This document shows, piece by piece, positions 1 through 8,432 of a stretch of 64,000 nucleotides of DNA. The stretch covers positions 29,259 through 93,258 of the forward strand of contig CAKUNS010000002.1 of NCBI GenBank assembly GCA_934668515.1, given 5' to 3'. The notes beneath the pieces were generated by a model. The model was given only the letters and a program-made list of their open reading frames with translations. It was not told the origin of the DNA and did not search any database. Source of the DNA: an uncultured Eggerthellaceae bacterium. Its GTDB lineage: Bacteria > Actinomycetota > Coriobacteriia > Coriobacteriales > Eggerthellaceae. The position numbers and the translations under genes were made by a program. Every line of letters begins with the position of its first letter. Positions within the stretch are counted from its first letter, which is position 1.

Positions 1-1
1 G

Positions 2-463
2 TACTACGACTTCAAGGTGCCCCAGGCTCCCGAGTCTGCCGCCCAGAACCCGCTGAGCGAGATCGCTCAGGATCTGTATGCCGAGTACGACAAGTGCATG
101 ACCGACGTCGACTTCACCGGTGCCGTTGCCGCAGTTCAGAAGCTTGCTGGCCGCGCTAATCTTTATGTCGAGGAATCGGCTCCGTGGAACCTTGCCAAGT
201 CCGAGGAAACCGCCGGCGAGCTTGCTGCGGTCATTTACAACACCCTCGAGGCCATTCGCATCATCGCGCTGTACCTGGCTCCGTTCATGCCCAACACTTC
301 GGCCGAGGTCTTCCGTCGTCTGGGCCTGGGCGACATCGCTGCCATCACCGACATCGAGGCCGCAACCACGTGGGGCCAGCTGCCCGCAGGCAACACCGTC
401 GAGATCGGCGACCCGCTGTTCCCGCGCCTTGACGTTGACGCAATCAGCCTGGGCATCGAGTAA
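2..463 (+). CDS. metG: Methionyl-tRNA synthetase, C-terminal part (5' truncated by window)
   Basis: Charges tRNA(Met) with methionine in the cytosol. Only the last ~153 codons are present; the frame is open from base 2, so the first in-frame GTG at 17 is not a real start. The visible part is the helical anticodon-binding domain, with the typical stretch ending in ESAPWNLAK, followed by a helix resembling LYLAPFMPNTSAEVF and a final EIGDPLFPRLD segment close to the usual end of the short MetG form. No C-terminal tRNA-binding (EMAP-like) extension is encoded before the stop at 461-463. The TatD-family gene starts 8 bases downstream, an arrangement common in many bacteria (metG-tatD-rsmA), which supports the call. 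The catalytic domain cannot be judged because it lies outside the window. Confidence 0.93.
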   Translation, partial: YYDFKVPQAPESAAQNPLSEIAQDLYAEYDKCMTDVDFTGAVAAVQKLAGRANLYVEESAPWNLAKSEETAGELAAVIYNTLEAIRIIALYLAPFMPNTSAEVFRRLGLGDIAAITDIEAATTWGQLPAGNTVEIGDPLFPRLDVDAISLGIE

Positions 464-471
464 GTGCGAAC

Positions 472-1560
472 GTGGACGAGTTCGATCAGCCCAGCTTCGA
501 CGACGCGCTGTATCGTCAGAAGCGCAAGCACGGAAAGTTCCGCTTCGTCCTTCCGCCCAAGGTGGAAGGACCGATAGCCGACACGCATGCTCATGTTCAC
601 CTGCTGCCCGACCCGCCGTTGGCGTTTGCTCGGGCGGCAGTGTGGGGCATTGACTTCGTGTGCAACATCATCGACATCCATGGCGGCGAGCCCGCGACGT
701 TCGACAAGCTGGATGGCTGGCTTGATGAGGCCACGTCGCGCGTCCCGCAGCTTATTCAAGACACGCAGGACGTTATCGCCGCAGGTGGCAGCGAAGCGAC
801 GTCAAGTCATTTCCCGGAAGGGGACGACTTGACCGCGTTCGCCCCTGCGTGCCACGACGTTAGCGAACTTCGTGCGCCGCGCGTGCGCTTGGCGGTTGGC
901 TGCCATCCGCATAACGCCAGTCATTATGACGAAGCGCTCGAGGCTGCGCTGCTTGAGCGTCTTGCCGATCCGCGTGTGTGCGCCATCGGCGAGATCGGCC
1001 TTGATTACCACTACGACCTGTCGCCGCGCGACGTTCAGCGCGATGTGTTCCGTCGTCAGCTTCGCCTTGCCCACGAAACGGGGCTTCCCGTGGCGCTTCA
1101 TATCCGCGAGGCGCATGACGAGGCGTTTCAGATTCTTCAGGAAGAGGGATTGCCCAAGGCGGGCGTGCTTCTTCACTGCTTTGATCTTGATTGGGAAACG
1201 CTTGAGCCGTGGGTGAACGCCGGGTGCTATGTTGCGTTCGGCGGAGCGCTCACGTTCAAGAAAGCCGACTATACGCGCGACGCCGCGGTGCGCGCGCCCA
1301 AGAGTCTGCTGCTTACTGAGACGGATTCGCCCTACATGACCCCTGAGCCTATGCGCGGCATGGTGTGCGAGCCGTTCCATACGCTGTTCACTGCCGACTG
1401 TTTGGCTGAGGCTCGCGTTTCGGCGAGCGAAGGTGCCGCTGCAGGCGATGTTTCTGCAGCTAAGGCGCAGGTTCTTGCCCAGCTGCACGACAATGCGCTT
1501 GCGTTGCTCGACCGTCAGCCCACCTCGTGGCAGCTTGAACGGGCGGCGCAGGGCGCGTAG
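472..1560 (+). CDS. TatD-family metal-dependent deoxyribonuclease
   Basis: Predicted cytosolic metal-dependent 3'-5' DNase or phosphoesterase of the TatD family. Metal ligands are visible: the N-terminal HAHVH motif (residues 39-43), a Glu in GEIGLDYH near residue 175, a His in LHIREA near 209, a His in LLHCF near 234 and the Asp of TETDSPY near 282. At 362 residues it is longer than the usual ~260. The extra length is a ~35-residue N-terminal lead and an insertion around residues 85-135 before the VGCHPH motif. The GTG at 472 is the start, 8 bases after metG, so the two are probably co-transcribed. A GTG at 464 is in another frame. I assign the family, not the exact substrate. Confidence 0.88.
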   Translation: MDEFDQPSFDDALYRQKRKHGKFRFVLPPKVEGPIADTHAHVHLLPDPPLAFARAAVWGIDFVCNIIDIHGGEPATFDKLDGWLDEATSRVPQLIQDTQDVIAAGGSEATSSHFPEGDDLTAFAPACHDVSELRAPRVRLAVGCHPHNASHYDEALEAALLERLADPRVCAIGEIGLDYHYDLSPRDVQRDVFRRQLRLAHETGLPVALHIREAHDEAFQILQEEGLPKAGVLLHCFDLDWETLEPWVNAGCYVAFGGALTFKKADYTRDAAVRAPKSLLLTETDSPYMTPEPMRGMVCEPFHTLFTADCLAEARVSASEGAAAGDVSAAKAQVLAQLHDNALALLDRQPTSWQLERAAQGA

Positions 1561-1752
1561 CGTGCGTTTGCGTGATCGGTCGCGCCGCTTGAAGGCTTGA
1601 CGCGATGAGCAAGGGCGCTTAGGCGGCGTCGTCGCGATTGGGCGCCAGACGTATGAAACGCGTTGGCGCTTTGATGGATTCCAACAGATTGTCGTCGGCT
1701 GCACGGGCTGGTGGCAATCGATTCAGATGTGGTTTCAGAGAGGGAAAACTGC

Positions 1753-2622
1753 ATGAAACGATTGATCATAGTGGGTTCGCCCAGGTCGAACGGCCGCAGC
1801 GCCCATTTGGCGGAGATGCTGTTCGAGGCATGCATCGACGAGTGCCCCGATGACGAGGTCTCGCTGGCGCCCGTGTCCGAGCTTGCCATCTCGGCATGCG
1901 TTGGGTGCGACGGCTGCAAGAACAGCGAGGGCCATGTGTGCGTCTTCGAGGACGACATGGACGAGATCCGCGAGATTCTTGACGAGTCCGATGAGCTGAT
2001 CGTTGTTTCGCCGGTGTATTTCTCGGGCGCTCCCGCCCCGATGAAGGCCTTGCTTGACAGGTTGCAGCCCTATTTCTGGACCTGGAAGGCTGGCGGCAGC
2101 CGTCGTCCCATGACCTTGCACATCATCGGCGAGGGTGCGGGTCCGAACGGTTATGACGCGCTGATCGACGAGGTTCGCGCGGCGGGCGCTGTGGCCGGTT
2201 TCCGCTTGGATCGTATTGTCGACTGGGTGGGTAAAATCGATGCCGACGGACAGATCACGGCTGAAGGCGAGGAGTACGTGCCCGAAGGTCGCAAGGTGGG
2301 CTTCGCACGCATCGCCGCTGATGACATCGAGGACATTCACGTCGTCCACGCCGAGAACCTCCGTCAGGTGCGCAAGGCGAAGAAGGCCGAGAAAGCCGCA
2401 GGCGCAAAGCCCCAGGCGGGGAAGCAGGCGGGGAGGGACGGCTCTTCCGCAGGCGCCTTTTCGGCTGTGAAGTCCGAGCCTCAGCCCGCGAATGCCGACG
2501 ACAGGAACGCTCCCGGCGTGCAGAACGCTCAGGGCCGTCCCAAGCTGAACATCCATTCAACCTCGAAGAGCCAGGGCAAGCGCGGTTCGGGTCCGTCGGG
2601 GAAGCGAGGCGGCCGTGGCTAG
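1753..2622 (+). CDS. NADPH-dependent FMN reductase / flavodoxin-fold protein with basic tail
   Basis: Flavodoxin-like fold, predicted to bind FMN and reduce a small substrate or an iron-sulfur partner. The N-terminal GSPRSNGRS loop (residues 8-16) is the phosphate-binding loop. A cysteine cluster (C49, C52, C55, C63) resembles the one in iron-sulfur flavoproteins. PVYFSGAPAPMKALLDR is the conserved second flavin segment. From about residue 195 a ~95-residue Lys/Ala/Gly/Gln-rich tail follows with no recognisable domain, ending in a GKRGGRG-type basic stretch. I start at the ATG at 1753, preceded by AGAGAGGG; an in-frame ATG at 1711 would add 14 unlikely residues. The 3' end overlaps rsmA by 8 bases, suggesting translational coupling. 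The basic tail could bind nucleic acid, but that is speculation. Confidence 0.8.
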   Translation: MKRLIIVGSPRSNGRSAHLAEMLFEACIDECPDDEVSLAPVSELAISACVGCDGCKNSEGHVCVFEDDMDEIREILDESDELIVVSPVYFSGAPAPMKALLDRLQPYFWTWKAGGSRRPMTLHIIGEGAGPNGYDALIDEVRAAGAVAGFRLDRIVDWVGKIDADGQITAEGEEYVPEGRKVGFARIAADDIEDIHVVHAENLRQVRKAKKAEKAAGAKPQAGKQAGRDGSSAGAFSAVKSEPQPANADDRNAPGVQNAQGRPKLNIHSTSKSQGKRGSGPSGKRGGRG

Positions 2623-3547
2623 TTCCGAGAGGCTTTCGTCGCTTGCCGCCGTGGGTGCCACGCGTGAGATCCTTCAGGCGCATGGGCTGGCCACAAAGCA
2701 TGCGCTCGGTCAGAACTTCCTGGTCAATGACGATGTCATCAAGAAGATCGCCGATCTTGCGGGCTTGGTGCCGGACGATTTCGTTTTGGAGGTCGGCCCG
2801 GGCATCGGAACGCTCACTGAGGCTTTGCTGAAGTGCAGTGGTCATGTGATTTCGATCGAGCGCGACCGCGACCTTCCGGCGGTGCTGGAAGGAACGCTGG
2901 CCGAATGGGCCGATCGTTTCGCGCTTATTCAGAAAGATGCGCTTGACCTGCAGGAAACCGATCTTGATGCGGCTTGCTCGCAGCTGGGTCTTTCCGCGGA
3001 CGTGCGTCCGAACAAGTTCGTCTCGAACCTTCCGTACGCGGTTGCCGCAACCATCATTCTTGACTTCTTCGAGCGCTTCTCGTTTGTGGACAGCGCTACG
3101 GTCATGGTTCAGCGCGAGGTGGGCGAGCGTATCATGGCAACGCCTGGAACCAAGAACTACGGTGCTTACACAGTGAAGCTGTCGTTGTTTGCCAAGCCTG
3201 TTGACAAGTTCCTGGTGTCGCCCGGGAATTTCTTCCCGCCGCCCCACGTTGAGAGCATGGTGGTCAGGCTCGATCGTCGTCAGGCGGCCGATGAGGACGG
3301 CAGTGCTTTGTCGCCCGAGCAGCGCGCGGCTGCGTGCATCATGGCCGACGCCTCGTTCACGAACAGGCGTAAGACCATCGCGAACTCCTGCAAGGCATAT
3401 TTCGCCAGCCGCGGGGATGACGTTGCGGTGAAGGCGTTACCTCAGATGTTCGCCGCATGCGGTATCGAGCCGTCTCGCCGCGGTGAGACGCTTTCGCAGG
3501 CCGAGTTCATTGCGCTGGGCAAGGCATATCTTGCCCTGGAGCGCTGA
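2615..3547 (+). CDS. rsmA: 16S rRNA (adenine1518/1519-N6)-dimethyltransferase
   Basis: Dimethylates two adjacent adenosines in helix 45 of 16S rRNA with S-adenosylmethionine during small-subunit maturation (RsmA/KsgA). The protein is 310 residues. It has the LGQNFL substrate-side motif (31-36), SAM-binding motif I LEVGPGIGTLT (58-68), and the NLPY catalytic motif near 138. The C-terminal domain carries the typical FTNRRKT segment. The start lies inside the end of the flavodoxin-like gene (8-base overlap). The position downstream of metG and tatD matches the common bacterial order, though rnmV (M5 nuclease), often found between tatD and rsmA, is replaced here by the flavodoxin-like gene. Confidence 0.95.
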   Translation: MASSERLSSLAAVGATREILQAHGLATKHALGQNFLVNDDVIKKIADLAGLVPDDFVLEVGPGIGTLTEALLKCSGHVISIERDRDLPAVLEGTLAEWADRFALIQKDALDLQETDLDAACSQLGLSADVRPNKFVSNLPYAVAATIILDFFERFSFVDSATVMVQREVGERIMATPGTKNYGAYTVKLSLFAKPVDKFLVSPGNFFPPPHVESMVVRLDRRQAADEDGSALSPEQRAAACIMADASFTNRRKTIANSCKAYFASRGDDVAVKALPQMFAACGIEPSRRGETLSQAEFIALGKAYLALER

Positions 3548-3718
3548 TTCGAGGTACTGGCGCCGGGCGTCAAGTTAGCCACTATTCACAAGTTGCCGGT
3601 TCAAGATCCCCGTGATGGGGTGCGCTTTCGTGCCTTGATATGGGGTTTCCATGATGTTCGCAACTTGCGTGTTAGAATTCCGAACGATTGTTTTTCGTAC
3701 CGCAGAAAGAAGCACAGC

Positions 3719-4072
3719 ATGGATTTGGAGCAGCAGGCAAATCTCGTTAATACCATTCACGACACGCTTAGCAACTACGTTGACCAGCGCCTGAAGGTTC
3801 GCGCGAACATGGGTCGCTCGAAGATCGTCGAGAGCGAGGGTGTCCTTACGCAGGTTCATCCCCGTCTGTTCGTGATGGAGGTCGATCGCAAACGCGGCCG
3901 TACCGCTCGTCAGTCGTATCAGTACGTTGATATTCTTACCGGCGCCGTCGAGCTTTCTCAGAACGGCGAGCCCATCTTCGAGCCGTTCGTTCCTCAGGCT
4001 GAAGAGGATGAGCTTGGTGCTGCTTCTTCCGACGCTTCTGAAGAGGCTTCCGAGGAAGAAGTTCTTGCTTAG
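3719..4072 (+). CDS. veg: Veg family protein
   Basis: A 117-residue protein matching the Veg family (PF06257). The N-terminal half contains the characteristic LKVRANMGRSK stretch and the second half a beta-rich segment VDRKRGRTARQSYQYVD. Veg in Bacillus subtilis influences biofilm matrix gene expression; its biochemical role is unsettled. An in-frame upstream start at 3593 exists, but it would place 42 unrelated residues before the conserved region, so the ATG at 3719 is preferred. The C-terminus (last ~25 residues) is a Glu/Ser/Ala-rich acidic tail, longer than in Bacillus. As in Firmicutes, veg lies just downstream of rsmA. Confidence 0.88.
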   Translation: MDLEQQANLVNTIHDTLSNYVDQRLKVRANMGRSKIVESEGVLTQVHPRLFVMEVDRKRGRTARQSYQYVDILTGAVELSQNGEPIFEPFVPQAEEDELGAASSDASEEASEEEVLA

Positions 4073-4165
4073 CGCGTAGGGTTCTTTTGAAGACGCGGCA
4101 CCTTGTTTGACAAAACGGGGAGCAAACCGCACAATACTTTCTTGCGCAGGACAGCGCATTTACGT

Positions 4166-4241
4166 GGGGATGTAGCTCAGCTGGGAGAGCATTACGTTCG
4201 CAACGTAGGGGTCGTGGGTTCGAATCCCATCATCTCCACCA
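4166..4241 (+). tRNA. tRNA-Ala (anticodon CGC)
   Basis: A complete 76-base cloverleaf with an encoded CCA end. Acceptor stem GGGGATG/CATCTCC includes the G3-U70 pair that marks tRNA-Ala. D arm GCTC/GAGC, anticodon stem TTACG/CGTAG, loop TTCGCAA giving anticodon CGC (reads GCG), five-base variable loop and T arm with TTCGAAT all fit standard positions. Confidence 0.96.
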
Positions 4242-4251
4242 CGGAAATTGC

Positions 4252-4286
4252 AGGTCAGGGGGTTATTCCTCCTGACCTTTTTCTTT
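4252..4286 (+). terminator. Rho-independent terminator after tRNA-Ala
   Basis: Inverted repeat AGGTCAGG (4252-4259) and CCTGACCT (4271-4278), extendable by three pairs toward the loop, followed by a T-rich run. It ends the tRNA transcript. Confidence 0.85.
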
Positions 4287-4408
4287 ACACGAAGGCGATT
4301 TTCCGTCTTCGTGCGACAATCGCGTGACAATGGCACGCGAAAGCGCGATCTCGCTGGGGCGAATCGCGTCCGAAGTCGCAGCGCTTCAAGGTAATTTGGG
4401 GTTAATGA

Positions 4409-5626
4409 GTGAAAGGTCGAATTGCGCATATGAACGAGGGCGCTTCTTCGAAATCGTCGAACGGGCTGGTTTGGCTTCTTGCCGTATGCTGTTTCATTTT
4501 GGGCAGCGCTCAGCAATACTTGTTGGGCGTGCCTGACCAAATCGCTTCCGACACTGGCGTCTCTCTTTCGGCGATCAGCCTTCTTATGACGGCGTATGCG
4601 CTGATCAATGCCTTGCTTGCGCCAGTTGCCATCATGGTTACGGCGAAGTGGTCGCAGCGCAAGCAGCTTATCGGGGGCATGGTGCTCATTGTTGCCGGTT
4701 TGGTTCTGATGGGCTTGACGAACAACTTCGGGCTGCTCATCTTCTCGCGTGGCCTTGTCGGCTTGGGCAACGGCGTCTTCGTGGTAACCGCCTACGCGCT
4801 CGCGCAGTCGTTGGCGGCTCCGGGCAAGCAGGCGTCCGCTATGGCGGATGTTGCCCTGGGTTTCAGCGCTTCGTCGGTTTTGGCCATGCCCATCGCTCGT
4901 GCCCTTCGCGACATCATCAGCTGGCATTCCGCCTACCTGGTGCTTGCTGTGCTCGGCTTGGTTGGCATCGTGGCCGTCATGCGCTTGATTCCCGAGATCA
5001 AATCTGCAAACGCTTCGTCTTCGGCCAAGGATCGCCTGGCGCCGCTTGCCAACAAGGCGGTCGTGTCGGCGCTTGCCGGATCGCTGTTCGTTTTCATTGC
5101 CTTCAGCGTGTTCTACACCTACATCACCCCGTTCATTGACGCGGCTATGCCCGAGCTGGGTTCAGGCACCAGCGTTGTCCTGTTCGGCTTGGGAATCATG
5201 AGCCTGATCGGTACGAAGCTTTGCGGCGTTATCGCCGACCGCTTCAGCCCGCGCACGGCTATCGAGTTCTGTTTGATCTCGATCGCGCTTATGCTTACGG
5301 CGACGTTCGCGCTTGAAGGCGCCGGCTACGGCGTTATCCCGCCGCTATTGCTGTGGATGGGCGCGGCGTGGATGTTCGTTCCCGTTCAGAACGTGGTACT
5401 GACCGACCTTGCCGGCGAAGGTTCGGCCATGGCACTTTCGCTTTCGAATTCGTTCATGCAGATGGGCAATGCGCTCGGTGCGCCCATCGCCGGCGTGGTC
5501 ATTGCGGTTGCTCCCGTTATGGTCTTGCCGCTGGTCGCCGTCCCCTTCATTTTGGCCGCGTTCGGCTTCGAAGAGTTTTCATTTCGAAAGGGGCAGTTGC
5601 CCCGTCGTTCGGGGAAGAGGGCATAA
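4409..5626 (+). CDS. Major facilitator superfamily transporter (copy 1)
   Basis: Twelve-helix MFS permease, 405 residues, resembling the DHA1 (drug/sugar efflux, AraJ-like) branch. Helix 1 contains the QQYLLGVPDQIA signature shared with the paralogue at 7056. Further shared blocks are LLMTAYALINALLAPV (helix 2), an Arg-containing loop after helix 4 (FSRGLVGLGNGVFV), APGKQASAMA and ALGFSASSVLAMP. Substrate is unknown. Two starts are possible: GTG at 4409 and ATG at 4430 (MNEGASSK). The ATG begins nearer to where the paralogue becomes similar, so the first seven residues are uncertain. The leucine-rich-repeat gene lies convergently downstream. The two paralogues flanking it suggest local duplication. 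Confidence 0.88.
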   Translation: MKGRIAHMNEGASSKSSNGLVWLLAVCCFILGSAQQYLLGVPDQIASDTGVSLSAISLLMTAYALINALLAPVAIMVTAKWSQRKQLIGGMVLIVAGLVLMGLTNNFGLLIFSRGLVGLGNGVFVVTAYALAQSLAAPGKQASAMADVALGFSASSVLAMPIARALRDIISWHSAYLVLAVLGLVGIVAVMRLIPEIKSANASSSAKDRLAPLANKAVVSALAGSLFVFIAFSVFYTYITPFIDAAMPELGSGTSVVLFGLGIMSLIGTKLCGVIADRFSPRTAIEFCLISIALMLTATFALEGAGYGVIPPLLLWMGAAWMFVPVQNVVLTDLAGEGSAMALSLSNSFMQMGNALGAPIAGVVIAVAPVMVLPLVAVPFILAAFGFEEFSFRKGQLPRRSGKRA

Positions 5627-5699
5627 AGCCGCAGCTTGCGGGCGCTTGGCTTGCTCGGTGCCGGCTTGCGGCAGCCCGAGTGAACCGACTGCTCGCCTC

Positions 5700-6980
5700 C
5701 TACAACGCGAACGGGTCGTCGTCCTGTTCGGCGTCGCGCTTCAGCTGAAGCAACTGCGCCACCATGGCGGTGTCGCCTTCGTCGGTTGCCTGGTCGATGA
5801 CCTTGGTGAACGTTTCGGTATCCAGTACCCCCGTGTCGACGAGCTTCTTGATGCCGTCGGTGTTCCCGCGATCGCGGAACAGGCTGCAAACGGTCCAGAT
5901 CTTGTTACGCAGATAAGACGTGAACTGGTCGCGCATGGTCGGGCTGAGGAAGATGGGGTCGGCTAGGCGGTCGACCATCGTTCCGTAGCGCGCGAAGTGG
6001 TCGTTCTGGTTGAGCGTGGCGCGGTCCATCTCGGCCATGATGAGCGCAGGGTCGATGATGTCCGTTTTGAACATGCGGTTCACGGCGTTCAGGCCCGCCT
6101 CGTTGCGCGGCGGTTCGATCTCAAGCCGATCGTGTCCGTCTACTGCGGGCGAAAGCCCGATGACGATGCGGCGCGGAGGCTCGCTGAGCGCAAGCGCCGA
6201 CGGCCCCAGCTTCTTCACACCGCCGTGTACGACCAGCTCTTCCAACGTGGACGCGTTCGCGAACGCCATGGGGCCGATCTCGGTCACTTCCTTGGGGATG
6301 ATCACGCTGGTGGCGGGGCCGATGTACAATACGGCCACGTCGCCGCCGTCGGCTGCTGCCTTACGTGCGCACAAAACGTCGGATGCCAGGTAGAAGTTGG
6401 TATTTTCGGGGTCGATCGAGATCTCGTACAGGTTGAGCGATCGTCCGCTGGTCCACATTTCCGATTTGCCTCCGCCGTCGGCCACCAGCGCGCACGACCC
6501 TATGTGGTTGCAGGCCGCGGGAATGTGAAGCGACTCGACGGACGATCCGAAGAACGCCCAGTCCTCGATGCGCTCAAGGGAATCGGGAAGAACCGCGGTC
6601 GCCAGGTTCTCGCAGGCGCTGAAAGCAGAATCGCCGATCCAGCGAACGCCTTGGGGAATGGCGATCATCTCGAGGGACGTGTTGCCGGCGAAGGCGAGGT
6701 TGCCGATGCCGACGGTTCCGTCCATCACGCGGTAGGCGCGCGCTTGGCTTTCCGATGCGTCCTCAAGCACCAGCCCGTCAGGCGTTTTGCGGTAGACGAC
6801 GCCATCGCTGTCGACGATCGTTTCGGGCGCGTCGCTCGCTTGCGCCCGGCTGGTAGGGGCTGGCGCGCCGTTCGCTTCGGCCCCGCCGACGACGGTTGCC
6901 GCGTCTTGTTGTGAGGCTGCATCTTGTGTGGCAAGTTTGGTTTCGGGGTGGTCGGCCATGCGCGCTTCGCTCCTTATCAT
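5700..6980 (-). CDS. BspA-like leucine-rich-repeat protein without signal peptide
   Basis: A 426-residue protein. Residues ~1-60 are low-complexity and Ala/Gln/Asp-rich. Residues ~85-270 hold Treponema/BspA-type (LRR_5) repeats, seen as spaced copies of IGNLAF, IGDSAF, IEDWAF and IGPMAF each followed by a LEELVV-like strand. The C-terminal ~140 residues are helical, ending in an acidic EQDDDPFAL. No signal peptide, membrane helix or wall anchor is visible, so it should be cytosolic, unlike many BspA-like adhesins. Two starts have ribosome-binding sites: ATG 6980 (AAAGGAG) and ATG 6959 (AAGGAG). It is divergent from the MFS gene at 7056 and convergent with the MFS gene at 4409. Function unknown. 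Confidence 0.75.
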   Translation of the reverse strand: MIRSEARMADHPETKLATQDAASQQDAATVVGGAEANGAPAPTSRAQASDAPETIVDSDGVVYRKTPDGLVLEDASESQARAYRVMDGTVGIGNLAFAGNTSLEMIAIPQGVRWIGDSAFSACENLATAVLPDSLERIEDWAFFGSSVESLHIPAACNHIGSCALVADGGGKSEMWTSGRSLNLYEISIDPENTNFYLASDVLCARKAAADGGDVAVLYIGPATSVIIPKEVTEIGPMAFANASTLEELVVHGGVKKLGPSALALSEPPRRIVIGLSPAVDGHDRLEIEPPRNEAGLNAVNRMFKTDIIDPALIMAEMDRATLNQNDHFARYGTMVDRLADPIFLSPTMRDQFTSYLRNKIWTVCSLFRDRGNTDGIKKLVDTGVLDTETFTKVIDQATDEGDTAMVAQLLQLKRDAEQDDDPFAL

Positions 6981-7016
6981 TTCGCTCCTTTAAAATATAC
7001 CGTTGGATTTGCATCG

Positions 7017-7038
7017 CGCCGCACACGCGGCGTTTTTT
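7017..7038 (+). terminator. Hairpin plus T6 in the leader of the second MFS gene (possible attenuator)
   Basis: CGCCGC (7017-7022), four-base loop, GCGGCG (7027-7032), then TTTTTT (7033-7038). It has the form of a short intrinsic terminator on the plus strand. No plus-strand gene ends just upstream, and the MFS start codon is only 18 bases downstream. Confidence 0.55.
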
Positions 7039-7055
7039 CTTGAAAGGGGCCTTGC

Positions 7056-8261
7056 ATGGGCGAAGCGCGCGACGAAGCTAAGGGCATGGAATCTGAAAAG
7101 GGTTCTTCGAGGTTGATCTGGCTTTTGGCGCTCTGCTGCTTCGTTCTGGGTTGCTCTCAGCAGTACATCTTGGGTGTGCCCGACCAGGTTGCCGCAACGC
7201 TTGACGTCTCGCTTGGTCAGGTTAGCCTTCTTATGACGGCATTCGGACTGATCAACGCCTTCCTGGCGCCCGTCATTGTCATGTTGACTGCGCGCTATTC
7301 GGCTCGCGTCCAGCTTCTGATTGGCTTGGCGTGCATGGCAGTCGGCCTTCTTATGACTGCGGCTACCAGCATCTTCCCGCTTCAGATGGTTGCCCGCGGC
7401 ATCATGGGAATGGGCAACGGCGCTTTCGTGGCCACGGCGTATTCTGCTTCGCAGAAGCTTGCGGCGCCCGGAAAGCAGGCAAGCGCCATGGCCAACGTGG
7501 CCCTGGGCTTCAGCGCGGCGTCGGTTTTGGCTATGCCAATTGCCCGCGCGTTGCGCGAGAGTGTTGACTGGCAGAACGCGTACCTGGTCATCGCTATCTT
7601 CGCGGTGGTGGCCTTCCTTGTCATCGCTAAGGTGTTCCCGAGCACGGCTCCCGACACCGAGGACCTTACCGTCAAACAGCGCCTTGCTCCGCTGGCGAGC
7701 AAGGTGGTTATGCTCGCCTACGCTGGCACGACCTTCATGGTTTGCGCTTTCGCCTGCTTCTACACGTACGTCACGCCGTTCTTGGATGCGTTCGCGCCGC
7801 AATTCAACGCGTATCTGAGCATTGTTTTGCTGGTTGTCGGCCTGATGAGCATGCTGGGCACGAAGCTTCACGGTTGGCTTGCCGACCGTGCGGGGCTTCG
7901 CATTGCGATCATGACCAGCTTCATCTGCTCGACGCTGTCGCTGCTTTTGATTTTCTTCTGCGAGGGTGCGGGCTTAGGTCTTGTTGGCGCCCTTTGCCTG
8001 TACCAGCTGTTCGCATGGGCGTTCCTGCCTGTTCAGAACACGCTTTTGGCATCCATCGCGGGCGATGGCGCGCGTATGGCCATTGCTCTTTCAAGCTCGT
8101 TCTTGCAGTTGGGTAATGCCATCGGTGCGGCCATTGCCGGTATCGCCGTTTCGTCGGCTCCGTTCGGCGCGATTCCGCTGATTGCTTTCCCGTTCGCGCT
8201 GCTTGCCATCGCGGCCGAGGTCACGGCGCTTACGTTTGCTGCTAAGAAGATCGCGAAGTAG
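7056..8261 (+). CDS. Major facilitator superfamily transporter (copy 2)
   Basis: Twelve-helix MFS permease, 401 residues, clearly paralogous to the gene at 4409. It shares CSQQYILGVPDQVA in helix 1, LLMTAFGLINAFLAPV, GMGNGAFVATAY, APGKQASAMANVALGFSAASVLAMP, the FYTYVTPFLDAF loop and the MLGTKLHGWLADR motif after helix 8. The ATG at 7056 follows GAAAGGGG at a good distance; a later in-frame ATG at 7086 (MESEKGSS) is possible. A terminator-like hairpin sits in the short leader, so expression may be controlled by attenuation. Substrate unknown. Duplication around the intervening LRR gene suggests the three genes may function together. Confidence 0.88.
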   Translation: MGEARDEAKGMESEKGSSRLIWLLALCCFVLGCSQQYILGVPDQVAATLDVSLGQVSLLMTAFGLINAFLAPVIVMLTARYSARVQLLIGLACMAVGLLMTAATSIFPLQMVARGIMGMGNGAFVATAYSASQKLAAPGKQASAMANVALGFSAASVLAMPIARALRESVDWQNAYLVIAIFAVVAFLVIAKVFPSTAPDTEDLTVKQRLAPLASKVVMLAYAGTTFMVCAFACFYTYVTPFLDAFAPQFNAYLSIVLLVVGLMSMLGTKLHGWLADRAGLRIAIMTSFICSTLSLLLIFFCEGAGLGLVGALCLYQLFAWAFLPVQNTLLASIAGDGARMAIALSSSFLQLGNAIGAAIAGIAVSSAPFGAIPLIAFPFALLAIAAEVTALTFAAKKIAK

Positions 8262-8432
8262 CTTGGCTTTGCCCTTACGCTCGGGTTTGTCGTGCTTGCT
8301 GCTTTACGATTCGGGTTTTGATCTGCAGATGGTTTGAATCGGTCGAACCCCGATTGCTTCTCGATTAATCTACCCCCTATGGGTTAATACGCCGGCGTGC
8401 GCCACGCGCGACGTTGGCTGGGAGGTGGCTAC

